Shown piece by piece: positions 6,974-8,230 of a DNA stretch of 8,230 bases; the stretch's first letter is position 1, and each line of letters begins with the position of its first letter. A program made the translations under genes and the position numbers. The notes under the pieces are model-generated. The model was not told the DNA's origin, ran no database searches, and was given only the letters and a program-made list of their open reading frames with translations. This DNA comes from Deltaproteobacteria bacterium (GTDB lineage Bacteria; Myxococcota_A; Polyangia; HGW-17): contig QKIM01000594.1 of NCBI GenBank assembly GCA_003249585.1, positions 1-8,230 on the forward strand, given 5' to 3'.

Positions 6974-8230
6974 ACCTCAAACAGGCACGACATCTGTTGA
7001 CCGCCCATGAGCGGTCCATCTCCCTCCACCTCTCCTGGCTGGTCCCCTTCATCGTCTACCTCATCTCGCTGCCCCCCGGGGTGACCTGGGGCGACAGCCC
7101 GGAACTGTCCAACGCCGCCATAACCATGGGGGTCGCCCACCCCAGCGGGTATCCACTCTTCACCCTGCTGGGGAAGCTCTTCTCGCTCCTGCCCTTCGCC
7201 ACCCCGGCCTTCGGTATCGCTCTCATGGACGCCATGCTGGAGTCCGTGGCGGTCCTCTTCGTCTTCCTCTCCATCCGACAGATCACGGGGCGAACCTGGA
7301 TCTCCCTGATCTCCGCGCTCTTCTTCAGCCTGACCTACACCTTCTGGATGCACGGCCGCATCGTGGAGGTGTACGCCCTCAACAACGCGCTCGTGGGCGC
7401 CGTGCTGTACACCATGATCCGCTGGATCAAGGAGCGGAGGATGATCCACCTCATCCTCATGGCGGTGAGCTTCGGGCTCGGGTTCACCAACCACCTGACC
7501 ATGGTCCTCTTCTTCCCTGCCGTGGTCTTTCTCTTCGCAGCCACGGAGCCCAGGACGCTGTTCCGGCCACGCCCCCTCCTCATGCTCGGAGGGATCGTCC
7601 TCGGGTTCCAGATCCTCTATCTCTATCTCCCCATCGCCGCCTCGGCCGCAGGGGGAGACACCCTCGCCTGGAACGATCCCTCCTCCCTCGGGCGGTTCCT
7701 CTACCACGTCACAGGGCGGGAATACTCGGTCTTCCGGCGTGGTGGCTCCCTGGGCACGGGGATCAACCGCTTCTTCCTCACCTTCACCAAGGAGTTCGGG
7801 ATCGTGGGGAGTTTTCTCGTCCTGGCTGGAGCCGTGGAACTGGGCGTGAAGAACTGGCGTCTCGGGGTCACCCTCGGTCTGGCCTTCGGCGCCATGGTGA
7901 TCTACAACTCCACCTACTCCGTGCAGGACATCACCTCCTACTACATGGCACCCTACATGATCTGTGCCCTGGCACTGGGAACCGGCCTGAGCTGGCTCAC
8001 CAGCGCCCGGACGGGGACCGAGGGGTTCCTCTCACGCCACGCCGGGCTGGCGTTCCCGGTGATCCTCATGGTGGCTGCGGTACAGCTCTATGGACAGAAC
8101 CATGACCTGAAGTACCGTGACAACCTGGCCCACTATTTCGGGGAGCAGGCCTATGAGACCCTCCCGCAACACTCCATCCTGGTCACGGACATTGACGGTC
8201 CCTCCTTCGCCATGATGTATCAGGCCTACG
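6970..8230 (+). CDS. DUF2723-family membrane glycosyltransferase-like protein (GT-C fold), 3' end missing
   Basis: From GTG 6970 the frame is open to the window edge (420 whole codons). Family features appear in order: a first hydrophobic segment (about 23-35), then WGDSPELS (40-47) and GVAHPSGYPLFTLLGKLF; WMHGRIVEVYALN (126-138); GFTNHLTM (171-178); YLYLPIAA (217-224) with WNDP (234-237) and HVTGREY (246-252). This set is diagnostic of DUF2723, related to TMEM260, a protein O-mannosyltransferase of the GT-C type. GT-C enzymes use lipid-linked sugar donors and act on the outer face of the membrane; Asp42/Glu45 in the first loop are the likely acidic catalytic candidates, by analogy. Many hydrophobic helices follow. 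The start overlaps the previous stop as GTGA. The acceptor and sugar are unknown, and the C-terminal part, which often carries soluble repeats, is outside the window. Confidence 0.9.
   Translation, partial: MNLKQARHLLTAHERSISLHLSWLVPFIVYLISLPPGVTWGDSPELSNAAITMGVAHPSGYPLFTLLGKLFSLLPFATPAFGIALMDAMLESVAVLFVFLSIRQITGRTWISLISALFFSLTYTFWMHGRIVEVYALNNALVGAVLYTMIRWIKERRMIHLILMAVSFGLGFTNHLTMVLFFPAVVFLFAATEPRTLFRPRPLLMLGGIVLGFQILYLYLPIAASAAGGDTLAWNDPSSLGRFLYHVTGREYSVFRRGGSLGTGINRFFLTFTKEFGIVGSFLVLAGAVELGVKNWRLGVTLGLAFGAMVIYNSTYSVQDITSYYMAPYMICALALGTGLSWLTSARTGTEGFLSRHAGLAFPVILMVAAVQLYGQNHDLKYRDNLAHYFGEQAYETLPQHSILVTDIDGPSFAMMYQAY

Noticed and set aside
5567..7707. Two long minus-strand open frames (5567-6724 and 6496-7707)
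   Set aside because: They overlap each other and oppose the HEAT-like and DUF2723 genes; sequences are Glu/Gly/Val-rich shadows without domain likeness.

Overview
The window is GC-rich and densely packed. All supported genes lie on the + strand. The best taxonomic clue is the C-terminus of the first, partial protein: a Cys-Ser-Cys-Arg motif, a hydrophobic segment and a final Arg4 cluster, the layout of the MYXO-CTERM sorting signal. Together with MopE-type Asp/Cys-rich metal-binding repeats and an FtsY with an unusually elaborate N-terminus, this suggests Myxococcota or a related former deltaproteobacterial lineage. That placement is an inference from domain style; there is no rRNA or other marker gene here.

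Layout. (1) Positions 3-1010 hold the C-terminal 335 residues of a secreted or surface-anchored Cys/Asp-rich repeat protein. (2) Positions 1112-2470 encode FtsY, the signal recognition particle receptor GTPase, with a predicted N-terminal membrane helix, an acidic tract, an 11-unit Lys-Pro-Glu-Pro repeat and a complete NG domain. (3) Positions 2471-2606 are an intergenic stretch with an AT-rich core containing a good sigma70-type promoter, an overlapping inverted repeat, and a leader rich in palindromes. (4) From 2607 to the window edge runs a tight four-gene set: a two-helix DUF3592-like membrane protein, a large TPR protein with one membrane helix, a three-helix membrane protein with a HEAT-like C-terminal domain, and a multi-helix DUF2723-family GT-C glycosyltransferase-like protein cut by the window end. 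The junctions are a 9-nt gap, an ATGA overlap and a GTGA overlap, so the four are very likely co-transcribed and translationally coupled.

How they may work together. FtsY delivers nascent membrane proteins to the translocon and is probably a housekeeping neighbour. The downstream operon is the most interesting part. Three envelope proteins with protein-interaction architectures (DUF3592, TPR, HEAT) are coupled to a predicted lipid-linked-sugar-dependent glycosyltransferase. A reasonable hypothesis is a membrane complex that presents or modifies envelope or secreted proteins by glycosylation. No substrate can be read from the sequence, and the HEAT and TPR assignments rest on helical periodicity seen by eye.

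No tRNA, rRNA, CRISPR array, insertion sequence, integrase or phage gene was seen. The long minus-strand open frames are shadows of GC-rich coding sequence. No stretch above 300 bases lacks a gene.
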